From: Fulvia fulva
Taxonomy: Eukaryota; Ascomycota; Dothideomycetes; Mycosphaerellales; Mycosphaerellaceae
Assembly: GCF_020509005.1 (NCBI RefSeq)
Contig: NC_063013.1
Location: 3,596,001-3,660,000 of the forward strand
DNA: 64,000 nt
Direction: 5' to 3'
Shown here: positions 33,401 through 42,161 of the stretch, piece by piece
Position numbering within the stretch: position 1 is the stretch's first letter
How the letters are laid out: each line of letters begins with the position of its first letter
Translations under genes and position numbers: made by a program
The notes under the pieces: model-generated
What the model was told of the DNA's origin: nothing
Databases searched by the model: none
What the model saw: only the letters and a program-made list of their open reading frames with translations

Positions 33401-33749
33401 GAGTAGCATAGCAACCCAACTGCGAAGCGAACACATCGGCCTCCAGGGGTACCTATCATGGAGGAAGGTCCCAGGATACACGAATACTAGCTGCCCCTGC
33501 GGCTATCGCTCCCAGAACGTACGGCACGCACTCCTCGTCTGTCCGAGGTGGTCGCTAGGAAGGGGGGAGTGGATGGCAAAGGCGAGGAACCGGACGATTG
33601 GGGCACTTCTTAACAACGCTGAAGACCTACGGCGCATTACGAACTGGATACTAGAGAAGGGCTGGCTAGAACAGTACCGCCTAGTAGGAGCAGTGCAGGA
33701 AGAGAGGACACGACGCAGCGCGACGAGACCGGCTAGGAGCGGGGGCTAA
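30432..33749 (+). CDS. LINE ORF2, AP-like endonuclease and reverse transcriptase
   Basis: 1105 aa from the first ATG (MPMTSLDTLN), in another frame and overlapping ORF1 by 14 nt. Residues about 5-230 form an apurinic-like endonuclease: IQYNVNHS, AIQEPW, VGDFNIHHPSW, TIDLSWIS and SSDHMPV carry the expected Asn, Glu, Asp/Asn, Asp and His residues. The reverse transcriptase spans about 455-760 (APGPDGIPNELL, YRPIALLNTLGK, LSLDISGAFD, GIPQGSTLAP, and the catalytic GFVDDTN at about 685). A C-terminal Cys/His cluster (CPCGYRSQNVRHALLVCPRW, about 1020) is typical of this class. The region between RT and the Cys/His cluster shows no RNase H signature. All catalytic motifs are intact. Confidence 0.95.
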   Translation: MPMTSLDTLNIIQYNVNHSKDIVQNHFLHEADPRVHHVLAIQEPWINPHHKRPTTCKSPGYTTCLRGDGRPRTCFYVSKDILESDWEVVYYADEEGGGDITSLHVGSTWIHNLYMQPPASRSSRDLGVCRHLDSALKRQGCHIVVGDFNIHHPSWESLMQPHPIADEVLDLMASNAIALNTPKDLGTWKRGGLQGTIDLSWISDSHYHTVTYCGIEHELEASSDHMPVRTSIATQIQRTPARTPKPNWGKAHWANIQAYLDDSKRLVQIAQQQYNSKDEIDEAVQGLTDEIRKATSLHVPLAQPTTWSKPYWTPECTAVVREARRARRVWTSSHSEEAWNVYREACQQKKAIIRREKAVGWRATVEEIAGKPERMWKLAKWARQDPTQGPSFSIPALQSPSGPVSDPEAKARLLASKFFPPPVEADLSDINSSTPLAPSIAVQQEVSEGEVTAVLRKLPAKKAPGPDGIPNELLKKCRDQLAPAVAAIFNACLQTGYHPIAFKQSTTVVLRKPQKEDYTQVKSYRPIALLNTLGKALEKLVATRLSEAAEEHSLLPDTQMGARPQRSTLSAMELITSQVKAIWYKNRDKVASLLSLDISGAFDYVSHPRLLYILRSKGLPEWLVNFVRSYLQNRSTSILVGQYRSPFQAVHTGIPQGSTLAPILFLFFMATLLPALESQNTAASGFVDDTNILAWSSSTEENCRLLEEKHKICEDWARRHGARFAPEKYNLIHFTRRPRFHNMQASIQIQGHTTNPANQLRILGLWVDPALRWRKHVQAILRKAEQNMASCQRLTASTWGADFRQSRLLYTAIVRPVLTYGSQVWSLGERACPSKGLVAPLAKIQNQCLRKVTGAYKSTPTRMLEHETAIPPIDLYIQGLRTSYLGKSAQYPVQKVIASAVARARESVPAHKGIRPGNEPNYRARDEQLATQWEGEKSFVEQLWKERWNNQVVGHSGRPQPAGQPKEWSATKSAVKHPPKLIHYRLTRAQSSIATQLRSEHIGLQGYLSWRKVPGYTNTSCPCGYRSQNVRHALLVCPRWSLGRGEWMAKARNRTIGALLNNAEDLRRITNWILEKGWLEQYRLVGAVQEERTRRSATRPARSGG

Positions 33750-33923
33750 CGGGGTAGTGACATGGACTACGTACGTTCAGAGGGAAAGCTAATCTAGACA
33801 AGGAGTAGTCGGGGGCGGGAAGGGTTTTCACCTATTCGGGTTTCCCTTTGTACATAACAATAGATATATACCTGCATAGGCCGGATAGGGTCCTAGAACA
33901 GGGGAATGACAAATCTATCTATC

Positions 33924-33937
33924 TAATATACCAATTG
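33924..33937 (+). repeat. Right target-site duplication of the LINE
   Basis: Exact copy of the 14-bp sequence at 28923-28936, directly after the TATC tail of the element. Confidence 0.93.
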
Positions 33938-34105
33938 TTCCTACTGAACCCGCACCAACTTCACAGCTCTACCACTGCAACATTTGTCGGGCCTGTGCTA
34001 ACAGTTCTTCCACAGTCTTTGCATACAATACCAACATCTCACCGATGATCTAGCACTAAATCTACCCTCGCGTGAACACGCACACACCTTCCTCTCATCT
34101 GAGTC

Positions 34106-35059
34106 TCACCCCTGCCTCTCCCCCTCCGGTATCCCCATCCCATGTCTCCCTCGATAATCCGGACACTTCGGCGCCTCCCACCCCTCCAACACACTCTCGT
34201 CCTTCACCCTAAACACCTCCACCTTCAACGGCCGGCAACAGTCCAGCATACTCTTCGCCTCCCCACCACCATCAGAATTTCCCTCTCCCCATCCCCACGC
34301 ACTCAAGTCGCCACCCGGACACGTACTCAACGCCATCAAACAATCCAACTCGGCAAAAAACTCAACATAATCCCCTCCCTCGCCGGACTAGCTTCCATAA
34401 AATACCTACCCCTCTCATCCAACCCCGTAACCTGAAACACATTCAGCACATCATGAACATCAAACTCCGTCAGTCCCCACGGCACCACCGCTCGCGTCAA
34501 ATTACTATGACACTGGAAATCATAATCATCACCAGAGAGAAGCTTGTTGACGTAGGGATCACAGCGTGTGCCTAGTAAATCGTGACATCGGCCTCCCCAT
34601 TTGTCGACGCCGTAGTGTGCTAAGCTGTCGCGGATTATAGTCACCAGGGGGCGCAGGTAGGGGAGATTCGACCACAGTCTGTCGTAGGTTGTGACGTGAC
34701 TCGCGTGGAGCTGGCGTGTGCGTGCGGCCCAGAAGCGTTCGCGGGGGTTGTGGAGGTGCCAGATGTTGAGGTCGCCGACTTGGGGGCCGAGTGGTGTGGA
34801 CTGGGGGGAGGGGTGGTTAGTGGTTGGGGTTCTTCTTGCTGGTGGTGAAGGAGAGGTTGAGGTTTACGAGGCGGACTATGTGGCCTGCTGGAGCTTTCAA
34901 GGCTTTTCCTGATCTGATTGGTAGGAGGACTGATTCTACAAGCTCCCTTTCTGCGTTCGCGATGTTGGTGTACAAGGTTCTGTCGACGTGCGGTGGGGAT
35001 TTCTCGTTTGTTGCCAAGTAGGCTGGGACGGGCGGGTGGGGTGATACATCGTAGGGCAT
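34106..35059 (-). pseudogene. DUF1989 (urea carboxylase-associated family) gene with a 1-nt frameshift
   Basis: DUF1989 proteins accompany urea carboxylase in bacteria, where members form carboxyguanidine deiminase; fungal ones are uncharacterised. Exon 1 35059-34868 (MPYDVSPHPPVPAYLATNEK..HIVRL); a 67-nt intron (34801-34867, GTAAAC..CTAAC..CCCAG); exon 2 from 34800 (STPLGPQVGDLNIWHLHNP). Family motifs are present: GGRCHDLLGTRCDPYVN, FQCHSNLTRAV and EFDVHDVLNVFQ. After EASPAREG the frame is lost. A frame one base away continues the family sequence (DYVEFFAELDCLMALSTCPG..) to 34106. The break coincides with a run of four C (34372-34375, plus strand) where five would restore the frame. It may be a real lesion or a homopolymer error. 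Confidence 0.85.
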
Positions 35060-35358
35060 GGTGAGTGAATGATAATGATAGAGGGAATGACCTTGATGGA
35101 GAGTTTGTGAGGTGGTTGACTTCACAGCAGTGTCTGCAGCCAGTTCATTATTCTACATGAAGTGCATTGCTGAGCTCGGTAGCTTCAGCTGTTTTAGAAG
35201 GCCGATAGCGGGCCTGTCGTAGTTTCTATTATGTCATCAGCAATCACCAGAACAGGTATGTACATCCTGCTGATGGAGCGCTCGACATACAAGACCAGTG
35301 ACATCTGCAGCACGAACTGCTTCGCAAATGTCAGATGGAAAGCATCTGTGAACCACTC

Positions 35359-38300
35359 CTAGCGTTGTCCATGCTGTGCTTCTCCATGCCCATGCCCTTC
35401 CGCGCCGCCAGTAGTATGGTTTTGGTCGAACATGCCCATCATCTGAGGCGTCGGATATGAGTCAAACCACGGCATCATATCTAGCCCGAGCATGCTCATA
35501 TCCACGTCTTGCGACTCAATCATCATATCGCCTGGTAGGAAGTTCATGGCGAAGTTGCCATTCTGATCAGCCGGGAAAGTACTGGGAGTGGTATATGGCT
35601 GCATATTACCCGTCATGTTTGCCATGCCGCAGCTCATCTGGCCCGAAGCGCCCAGTAACAGTGGGTTGAGACTCTGCGGAGTCTGATATGGCCCTGACAC
35701 GGTAGTGACTGGAGATTGCAGATTCCCTTGTTGGCTGTACGGTGAGGGTACTCCTAGCGACGAAGTCTCTGCCTTGGAGACATTACCGCCATGAGGTGTG
35801 TACTCTTGAGATGCCTGGCGCTGAGGTCTGTCCTGGTTGTCCTGGTTGGCTAATCGCTGTGCACTTGTAGAGCCACCACGTAGGGTTTTCGAGGCCTGGA
35901 CATTTGAGGTCTGACTAGCAGGTGGACCATGCTCACCATGATGCGATGAGCTCAAGCGTGGGTCCAGGTTTGGATTTTGCCCGGCTGCATAGTGCCATGC
36001 TAGGTTCGTCGAGGATGAGTTCATGTCTCCAGTCAATGTCCAACCAATGGCTGTGTATGGAATGTCAGTCGTGCCGGCCATGCCTGGATCATGCGCACCC
36101 TCATACGTACCTTTGCTTGGATCGACGCCGCGAGAACTTCCTGGAGCTGGACCGAACGCCTTTGTTGGCCAGAAAGGAGACTGGAGACCAGCCGCATCGG
36201 CATTTGGACCCCAGCTGAGCTTTCTACGCCAGCCTGGTGATGTGAAGGCAGGCTCTGGCCGAGGTTGCTCCATTGAAGATTCCCCTTCTTCTACTGTATA
36301 TAACAGAGGGTCACCTACTCCCTCGAACTTTTGGTTGAGCACAGTCAAGATATACTTGGCGCCGGCCCAGTATGTCTCCAGCGACTGAAGTGCCTTGTAA
36401 CAGAGCTGATAGTGTTGTGTAGCAGCAGTGGCAAGCAAAGTATGCTTCGCCACATGCGCCTTGGGATCTTTGGCATCCGGATCTGTGATCTTACCATTGG
36501 GAGAGGTCGCTGCGGTAATAGCTGAGATAGAACCTCTGCGCGTTGATCGAGAGGGTGTTGCGATTTCTGTCGACGTGGAAGGCGTGTTGTGAGAAGTCGC
36601 TTCTCTGCTTCGGGTAGGACTGTTGGCTCGTGACTGTGCGTTGCTCGTGGCCGTTTGTTCCACTGTCTCTCGTAGGAAAGCACACGCTGCAATGTAGATG
36701 GGCTGTGAAGTGAACGGATTCCCGAGTGAAGCCTTCGCATCGACAAGCTGTGAGTAGGACAGGATATCGAAAATGGTCTTGGCACTACTCATGGCGAGCT
36801 GCTGGGAATTGGGAAACAGCTGAAGCATGCGCTTGTCGAAGGTCTTGAGGAGGGTTGGCTGATGCAACATGATGATGAGAGTGTGGAACCAGAAGTGCAA
36901 TAAGACAAAGTTGGTGCCTTCTCCAACCTTCATGTAATACTGGAAGTTCATGGCGTTGAAGTGTAGCTTCTGCGAAAGGCCTTGATAGAAATGAGTGACT
37001 TGGCTCTCCATGGCAGCCAGACGTTTTGGTGTTTCTGTCGTGATATCTGATGGCTCCTTGAGACTATTCAGTAGATCGGCGACACGTCCGTAGAGGTGGA
37101 CGATCCTGATCAATGCTGGGAATGGTGCTGGAGGTGATTCGCTGTCCGCTTGAGCTTCGGAAGGAAAGGACAACTCGATGTCCTTATCGCGGAGTGTGCT
37201 TCTGCGACCTGTGCCGCTGGAGACCACTCGGTCCAGGAAGAAGATCGCCCAGAACGTATCAACGCGCTCCTGCTCAACGGCCTTGGTCTCTTCCATATCC
37301 TTCTGGCTCTCTAGTGGGGAGTCTCGCTCGGTAGGAGTATGCCTCGACACTGAGGCCTCGGTGCTATGAGAGCTACTGTGAGCATATGTCGAGCCGTGCT
37401 TGTAGCCACTTTGTGACTGTCGTTTGACAGCCTTGGGTGTTGGCCCATCTCTACCAACGTACTTCAGGCCTTCGAGCTTGTGCAGTCCCAAATCTTGAGC
37501 CAATCTGATGGAGATGCCAAGATACATCCACAGACCGCTGTCTCTTTGCTCACCAAACTCATTATACGCAAGCAATAGAGCTGCCTGAGCGGCAGCGATT
37601 GTCGGACAGGGGAAGATGTCCGTCAGCGAGGTTTTGGCACGCTGTGCGAACGCATGGCCGTACTCTGCAGGGCTAGCTGCGTTTTCGCCTTCTCCAGCGG
37701 CTTGCGTCAGGAGAGAGTGTGTCGAGAAACGTGCTGCCAGAGCACATACGGCATCGACCAAGATGGCATCGACTTGCTTCTCTTCGAGATCTCTGAGAAA
37801 GCGCTCTCGTTGCAGGAAAGGGTAGTTACAACCAAGATGTGTGAAGAAGGTATTGGCCAAGTGGGTGATCAGTTCGCTGGGCGGCATCGGTGATGTGTCG
37901 TAAAAAGGCAGATTGAGCGTGGGACGCTGCTCGGACTCTGCAGTAGGAGGCCCAGTCAGCAAGACACTCGCGAGCCTTTGCTCCGTAGTATTCGTGTTGT
38001 TGAGAGATGGCGACTTCAGTCCTTCGCCATTGGTGGAAGACCGTCCGGCGTCGGTATCTGATCGCTTCACCTTGACCACCATCTGCTTGAAGCCAGGCAA
38101 AATGGCTGTTGGACCAAGCCACCTGAAGTACGGCATTCGATTCCGTGGTCCGGAGAACAGCGAGTCTCGTCCATGTCCATTCTTAGAGCCATCTGTAGAC
38201 TGTGCCTTGCCCCCTGGTGCTGCTGACCGAGGCGATCGTTCACCAGATATCGTTCGGGACAGTGTCAGATCGTTGGCCGGATGGTTCTTCGAGTCGGCAT

Positions 38301-38661
38301 CGGGCGAACGTTGGTCCTTGGCTCGCTCTGGTCGTGGAAGGCTATCCTGTTCCCACGGCCGTCGTGCACCCGCATCTGAGGCTGATCGTTTATGGCTGGG
38401 TGTCGCTGCTGTCTCAGCCGAGTATCCCGCGCAGTCCAGCTTGTTCTGCTTGCAAGTGTCGCAGTGTGGTCGCTCCCCCGAGCATGCAGTCTTGCGCCGC
38501 CTGCATGTCAAACACGCAGCTCCAATGCGCCTTCTCTTGGGATGCGGTGCACCATAGTTGGTCACGAAGCGCAATGCTTTGGGTGGTTGCTGGGCGGTTC
38601 CTTTCGCTGCCGACGGCGGTTGTGGCTGTGGAGAAGGCTCCTGTCCCTCGACTCGCTGCAT
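35359..38661 (-). CDS. Zn(II)2Cys6 transcription factor with fungal-specific TF domain
   Basis: Nuclear DNA-binding regulator. The binuclear zinc cluster is near the N-terminus: Cys at residues 50, 53, 60, 67, 70 and 77 (CX2CX6CX6CX2CX6C), preceded by a basic PKRRR stretch. A middle-homology/fungal TF domain spans about residues 255-660 (for example HTLIIMLHQPTLLKTFDKRM), and the C-terminal 250 residues are Gln/Pro/Met-rich and probably activating. The reading frame is open for 1100 codons, but 36051-36110 looks like an intron: GTACGT donor, CTGAC, ACACAG acceptor, 60 nt, no stop. Spliced, DPSK joins AIGWTLTG and the protein is 1080 aa. Target genes are unknown; I cannot place it in a named regulator group with confidence. 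Confidence 0.92.
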   Translation of the reverse strand: MQRVEGQEPSPQPQPPSAAKGTAQQPPKALRFVTNYGAPHPKRRRIGAACLTCRRRKTACSGERPHCDTCKQNKLDCAGYSAETAATPSHKRSASDAGARRPWEQDSLPRPERAKDQRSPDADSKNHPANDLTLSRTISGERSPRSAAPGGKAQSTDGSKNGHGRDSLFSGPRNRMPYFRWLGPTAILPGFKQMVVKVKRSDTDAGRSSTNGEGLKSPSLNNTNTTEQRLASVLLTGPPTAESEQRPTLNLPFYDTSPMPPSELITHLANTFFTHLGCNYPFLQRERFLRDLEEKQVDAILVDAVCALAARFSTHSLLTQAAGEGENAASPAEYGHAFAQRAKTSLTDIFPCPTIAAAQAALLLAYNEFGEQRDSGLWMYLGISIRLAQDLGLHKLEGLKYVGRDGPTPKAVKRQSQSGYKHGSTYAHSSSHSTEASVSRHTPTERDSPLESQKDMEETKAVEQERVDTFWAIFFLDRVVSSGTGRRSTLRDKDIELSFPSEAQADSESPPAPFPALIRIVHLYGRVADLLNSLKEPSDITTETPKRLAAMESQVTHFYQGLSQKLHFNAMNFQYYMKVGEGTNFVLLHFWFHTLIIMLHQPTLLKTFDKRMLQLFPNSQQLAMSSAKTIFDILSYSQLVDAKASLGNPFTSQPIYIAACAFLRETVEQTATSNAQSRANSPTRSREATSHNTPSTSTEIATPSRSTRRGSISAITAATSPNGKITDPDAKDPKAHVAKHTLLATAATQHYQLCYKALQSLETYWAGAKYILTVLNQKFEGVGDPLLYTVEEGESSMEQPRPEPAFTSPGWRRKLSWGPNADAAGLQSPFWPTKAFGPAPGSSRGVDPSKGTYEGAHDPGMAGTTDIPYTAIGWTLTGDMNSSSTNLAWHYAAGQNPNLDPRLSSSHHGEHGPPASQTSNVQASKTLRGGSTSAQRLANQDNQDRPQRQASQEYTPHGGNVSKAETSSLGVPSPYSQQGNLQSPVTTVSGPYQTPQSLNPLLLGASGQMSCGMANMTGNMQPYTTPSTFPADQNGNFAMNFLPGDMMIESQDVDMSMLGLDMMPWFDSYPTPQMMGMFDQNHTTGGAEGHGHGEAQHGQR

Positions 38662-39314
38662 GTTTCACACATGCACAAGCACTTTAGCAGTGCTTCGGGC
38701 AACCCACGGTTTCTTGACGCTGGATCTTCCTCTTGGTGATGTTTCTGACCGTCGCGGCTCGTCAATGCGCATGCTCGCAGAGCCGGACTGTGCTGGCGAG
38801 GCAGAGCTACATGTATGCAGTCCATGTAGCGCAGGACCAGAAGGACATCAAAGGGCAGCCAGACCCGGCAGGCCTCTGGCTATGTGATGCAAGTAGTGCG
38901 GAGGAACGTGGAGAAGTCTGAGGCAGTCCACAGGCTCGGGTTGTTGGAGAGGGCTGGCCAGGACAACACACCCTACTGATCCATCGACGCCATGTCCATC
39001 CCAAATAGCTGGAACCTCAGCCGCAAAGCGTTGCTCGCGCTGCTAACCACATCATTGCCTGATCGCCGCGGCTGGCACGAAGCTAGGCGTCGCATGCATA
39101 CAGCTGCATGTAATGGATGTTCTTGTTGGTCCTGAAGCCTGAAGCACTGCCCACACAATTCTTGCAACTTGCCGTTTGCCGACGGGACTCCGAAAAGAGC
39201 AATCCGCCGCAAGACAGTACCAATAATTGCGAGTCCATCACCTCGACCTCGTACTCTAATGCTACATGTACTTCTTCGAGGACATTAATAACTTACGGCC
39301 CCTTTCACACCGCT
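38662..39314. other. Divergent intergenic region
   Basis: 653 nt between the TF start (minus) and the ATP12 start (plus). It must hold both promoters. The in-frame extension upstream of ATP12 from 39117 is not needed and lacks presequence character. No other gene seen. Confidence 0.45.
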
Positions 39315-40448
39315 ATGGAGGCTGCGCTGTTCAGCTCGTCGATCAAGGCCGCCTCTTCGCTGAGCGCGCGCCGCCAACTACGACAGCTGCCCCGATCGTC
39401 CATCTGCCAGAGGTGCTTGCTACACACGACTGCTGCAAAGGGCGCCACTCCAGTGGCGCATCCCACCGTGCCCGGTCCTCCTCCTTCGGCGCCGCAAGCT
39501 GCCGTATCGCACTCCCAGAATAGAGTCGCGAGGAAACAGCAGCAAGCAGAATCGTTGCGCCACGGACAAAACATCAAGCCAGACCCGGCAAAGCCTACCT
39601 CAGCTCTGCAGAAGCGCTTCTGGAAGAATGTATCAGTCAAGGAGACGGACGAGGGCTTGCAGGTATTGCTGGATACGCGCCCAGTGCGGACAGCATCGCG
39701 GCAGGTCCTGACACTACCGAAGAGCAAAAGAGCGCTCGCCACCGCCATAGCATTGGAGTGGGATCACCTAGTGTCTGCGCAACAAGCATTGAAGCAGCAC
39801 TACATCCCTATGACCTCCATCACGTCGCGAGCCGTAGACATCGAAGCAGCCGACCAGCAAGGCAACGCCACGATTAGGGAAAACTTGGTGAAAATGGTGA
39901 TGCGATATCTGGCTACCGACACATTGCTATGTTGGGCACCAGAGAAGAGCAGACACGATCCAATGGAGAACATGTCAACGAGACAGAACGCGCCAGAGAA
40001 GAACCTACGGCAACGACAAAAGGATGTCGCAGAACCCATCCTTGCATTCTTGACAACCCACATATTCCCCGGCATCAACATTGTCGAAGTGCTCAGCGAA
40101 GACAGCATCATTCCCAAGTCGCAGCCGGAGATGACTACCGAAGTCGTTCGAGGCTGGGTTAGCGGTCTTGCACCATACGACCTTGCCGCACTAGAAAGAG
40201 CCGTGTTGGCGACGAAGAGCTTACTGATCGCGGTGCGCCTGCTGGTCGAATGGAGTCAGGAATGGAGACATCTTCAGAAAGGACCTGGAATGGATACAGC
40301 TAGATTCGGAATAGAGCAAGCTGAAGTGGCAGCCACATTAGAGACAGTGCACCAGACCGAGCAGTGGGGCGAGGTTGAGGATACCCATGATGTGAACAAA
40401 GAGGATTTGCGCCGACAGCTGGGCAGTGCAATTCTGCTTGTAAGTTAG
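39315..40448 (+). CDS. ATP12: ATP12, mitochondrial F1-ATPase assembly chaperone
   Basis: Matrix chaperone that binds the F1 alpha subunit during assembly of ATP synthase. Single exon, 377 aa from MEAALFSSSIKAASSL. The first 40 residues are basic and Ser/Ala/Leu-rich with RRQLRQLPRSS and LHTTAA, as expected of a mitochondrial presequence. The conserved core follows from about residue 95: QKRFWKNVSVKE, VLLDTRPVRT, IALEWDHL, HYIPMTSITSRAVD, RYLATDTLLCW, LAPYDLAALERAVLATKSLLIAVRLLVE. These match the ATP12 family order; the length is normal. The start was placed at the Met that begins the presequence rather than the earlier in-frame codon. Confidence 0.95.
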   Translation: MEAALFSSSIKAASSLSARRQLRQLPRSSICQRCLLHTTAAKGATPVAHPTVPGPPPSAPQAAVSHSQNRVARKQQQAESLRHGQNIKPDPAKPTSALQKRFWKNVSVKETDEGLQVLLDTRPVRTASRQVLTLPKSKRALATAIALEWDHLVSAQQALKQHYIPMTSITSRAVDIEAADQQGNATIRENLVKMVMRYLATDTLLCWAPEKSRHDPMENMSTRQNAPEKNLRQRQKDVAEPILAFLTTHIFPGINIVEVLSEDSIIPKSQPEMTTEVVRGWVSGLAPYDLAALERAVLATKSLLIAVRLLVEWSQEWRHLQKGPGMDTARFGIEQAEVAATLETVHQTEQWGEVEDTHDVNKEDLRRQLGSAILLVS

Positions 40449-41178
40449 GCTCGCCGATGCAGCTCAGCTACCATCCTGTACAGTGTATATGGCCTACGTG
40501 CCTGTCAATGTTGGCGACATATCATGACATTTTCTATCCAATTTTATGGTCTTGATGCCGCGTCTTTGGTCATTACAGATGTCGAAGGGGACGGAACAAA
40601 TCGGTAAAGACTACAATGCATATCACACCACAAGTGATAGCGAGTGTCGTACTGGATGCTGAAAAGAGTGTAAAATGTGATGTTGCACGGTGATCGTGCA
40701 ATGGCATGGCCAAGTGACGAGCTGTGCGAGCAATATTCGACTTCGGCATTCAGTTGTTGTCCTACTATGCAGTAGGACTCGAGGAGCTTGTCACGTGAGA
40801 TAAGGTCACGTTATTGCGGATTGAAATGCACCAATAAGAGCGCGGCTTGGCACTTCCCTCAGCTGAATATAGCCCGCTCACCATTGCATCCAGCACTACT
40901 CTCTCACTACGTCGTGACCTACGGTCGCAAGCTCCCTTCGGAGCGACTGGTGACAACGTAGCTTCAGGAGATGGTTCACTTGGCCAATTACCAAAAAATC
41001 CCATGAAGCTCAAAAGGCCACCACGAGCGCGGGGCGATGAAATCATCATCAAGCTATCTAGCTTAGGCAAAAGAGCTATCGACATCGACATGGTCAACGC
41101 CAGAGCAGACATATCCTCCAATCAAAACACTGTACATCTCTCGAACACCAACCTGCCCATCATCCAGCCGCGACCGCC
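40449..41178. other. Intergenic
   Basis: 730 nt between ATP12 and the hydrolase. A 111-codon ORF (40847-41182) overlaps the hydrolase start and has no family likeness. I treat it as leader or promoter sequence. Confidence 0.4.
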
Positions 41179-42161
41179 ATGACTTCCAGCATGAAAGCCC
41201 AAGACCTCGCAACCCTCCTCTCCGGCTTCGCCAAACAGTTCCCCTCCGACGGCAACCCGCTCCTCGAACGAGCAGTCTACGACCAAGTCCACAAAGCCGG
41301 GACAGAGTGTCCCGGCGTCTCGTACGAACATGTTGAAGTCGCTAGACGGCCTGCTATCTGGGTGAAGCCGGAGGGGGCGAAGGAGGGGAGAGTGATTTTG
41401 TTTATGCATGGTATGTCTTAACATTCGTATTACTTGGCAGCATATGGGACGAAGTAGGAAGTGCTGAGTTTATTTCTACACCAGGTGGCGGCTACTCCTT
41501 TGGCTCTCCTAACGGGCACCGCAAACTCACCGCCCACCTCGCAAAGGCCTGCAACACTCTCGCTCTAAGCATCGACTACCGCCTCACGCCCGAGCATCCC
41601 TTTCCAGCACCACTGGATGACTGTGTAAATGCCTACAAATGGCTCCTTGAGCAAGGCTTCAAGGCCCAGCACATCATCACAGCCGGCGACTCTTGCGGTG
41701 GAGGCCTTGCAACGGCCGTACCTCTCGCGTTGAGGGATCAGGGCATTGGGCTACCTGGTGCGGCAATAAGTCTCTCACCTTGGTATGATATGACGCTCTC
41801 TGGGGAGTCTATGAAGACCAACGAGGAGAATGACGTTCTGAATACTGTTGCCTTTGTGAACAAGCTTGCGGATCGGTACACTGCTGGCGAGAAGGCGTTG
41901 AGGACGAACCCGCTCTGCAGTCCGATCTTCGCGGATCTGAAGGGAATGCCACCACATTGGATTTCTTGTGGTGGTTATGATCAGTTGCTGGATGATGGCA
42001 AGCGGGTGGCGGGGAAATTGCAAGAAGCGGGTGTGGAGGTTGTGTTAGACGTCGGTGAGGGCCAACAGCATGTCTATGAGTTCGGGGTGGGAAGGATGAG
42101 GGAGGCCGATGAGAGTGTTAAGAAGATTGGGGATTGGGTCAAGGAAAAGGTCGGGTCGTAG
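41179..42161 (+). CDS. Alpha/beta hydrolase, HSL-type esterase/lipase
   Basis: Carboxylester hydrolase of the hormone-sensitive-lipase group (alpha/beta hydrolase fold 3). Two exons, 41179-41410 and 41485-42161, with a 74-nt intron (GTATGT..CACCAG) that falls inside the oxyanion-hole motif: CAT G + GT GGC GGC gives HGGG (about residues 77-80). 302 aa, no signal peptide, so probably intracellular. The nucleophile is Ser in GDSCGG (about residue 146), the acid is probably Asp in GGYDQLLDD (about 242), and the His is in GQQHVYEF (about 272). All three are present. Substrate unknown; relatives include steroid, aryl and vinyl esterases. Confidence 0.9.

Larger units (their letters stand above)
28937..33923 (+). 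mobile_element. Full-length non-LTR retrotransposon (LINE, Tad/I type), about 5.0 kb
   Basis: Bounded by perfect 14-bp direct repeats. Inside are a 5' leader of about 230 nt, ORF1 (gag-like), overlapping ORF2 (endonuclease plus reverse transcriptase), and a 3' UTR of about 170 nt ending in a short tandem tail (AATCTATCTATC) rather than poly(A). Both ORFs are open, so the copy looks young. Codon use differs from host genes: many CTA, ATA and AGG codons. It is inserted about 100 nt past the end of the permease reading frame. No RNase H domain is evident in ORF2. Confidence 0.93.

Noticed and set aside
39117..39314. 66-residue extension upstream of ATP12
   Set aside because: The Met at 39315 begins a proper mitochondrial presequence; the upstream part does not.
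40847..41182. 111-codon ORF upstream of the hydrolase
   Set aside because: It overlaps the hydrolase start, has no family likeness and lies in leader or promoter sequence.
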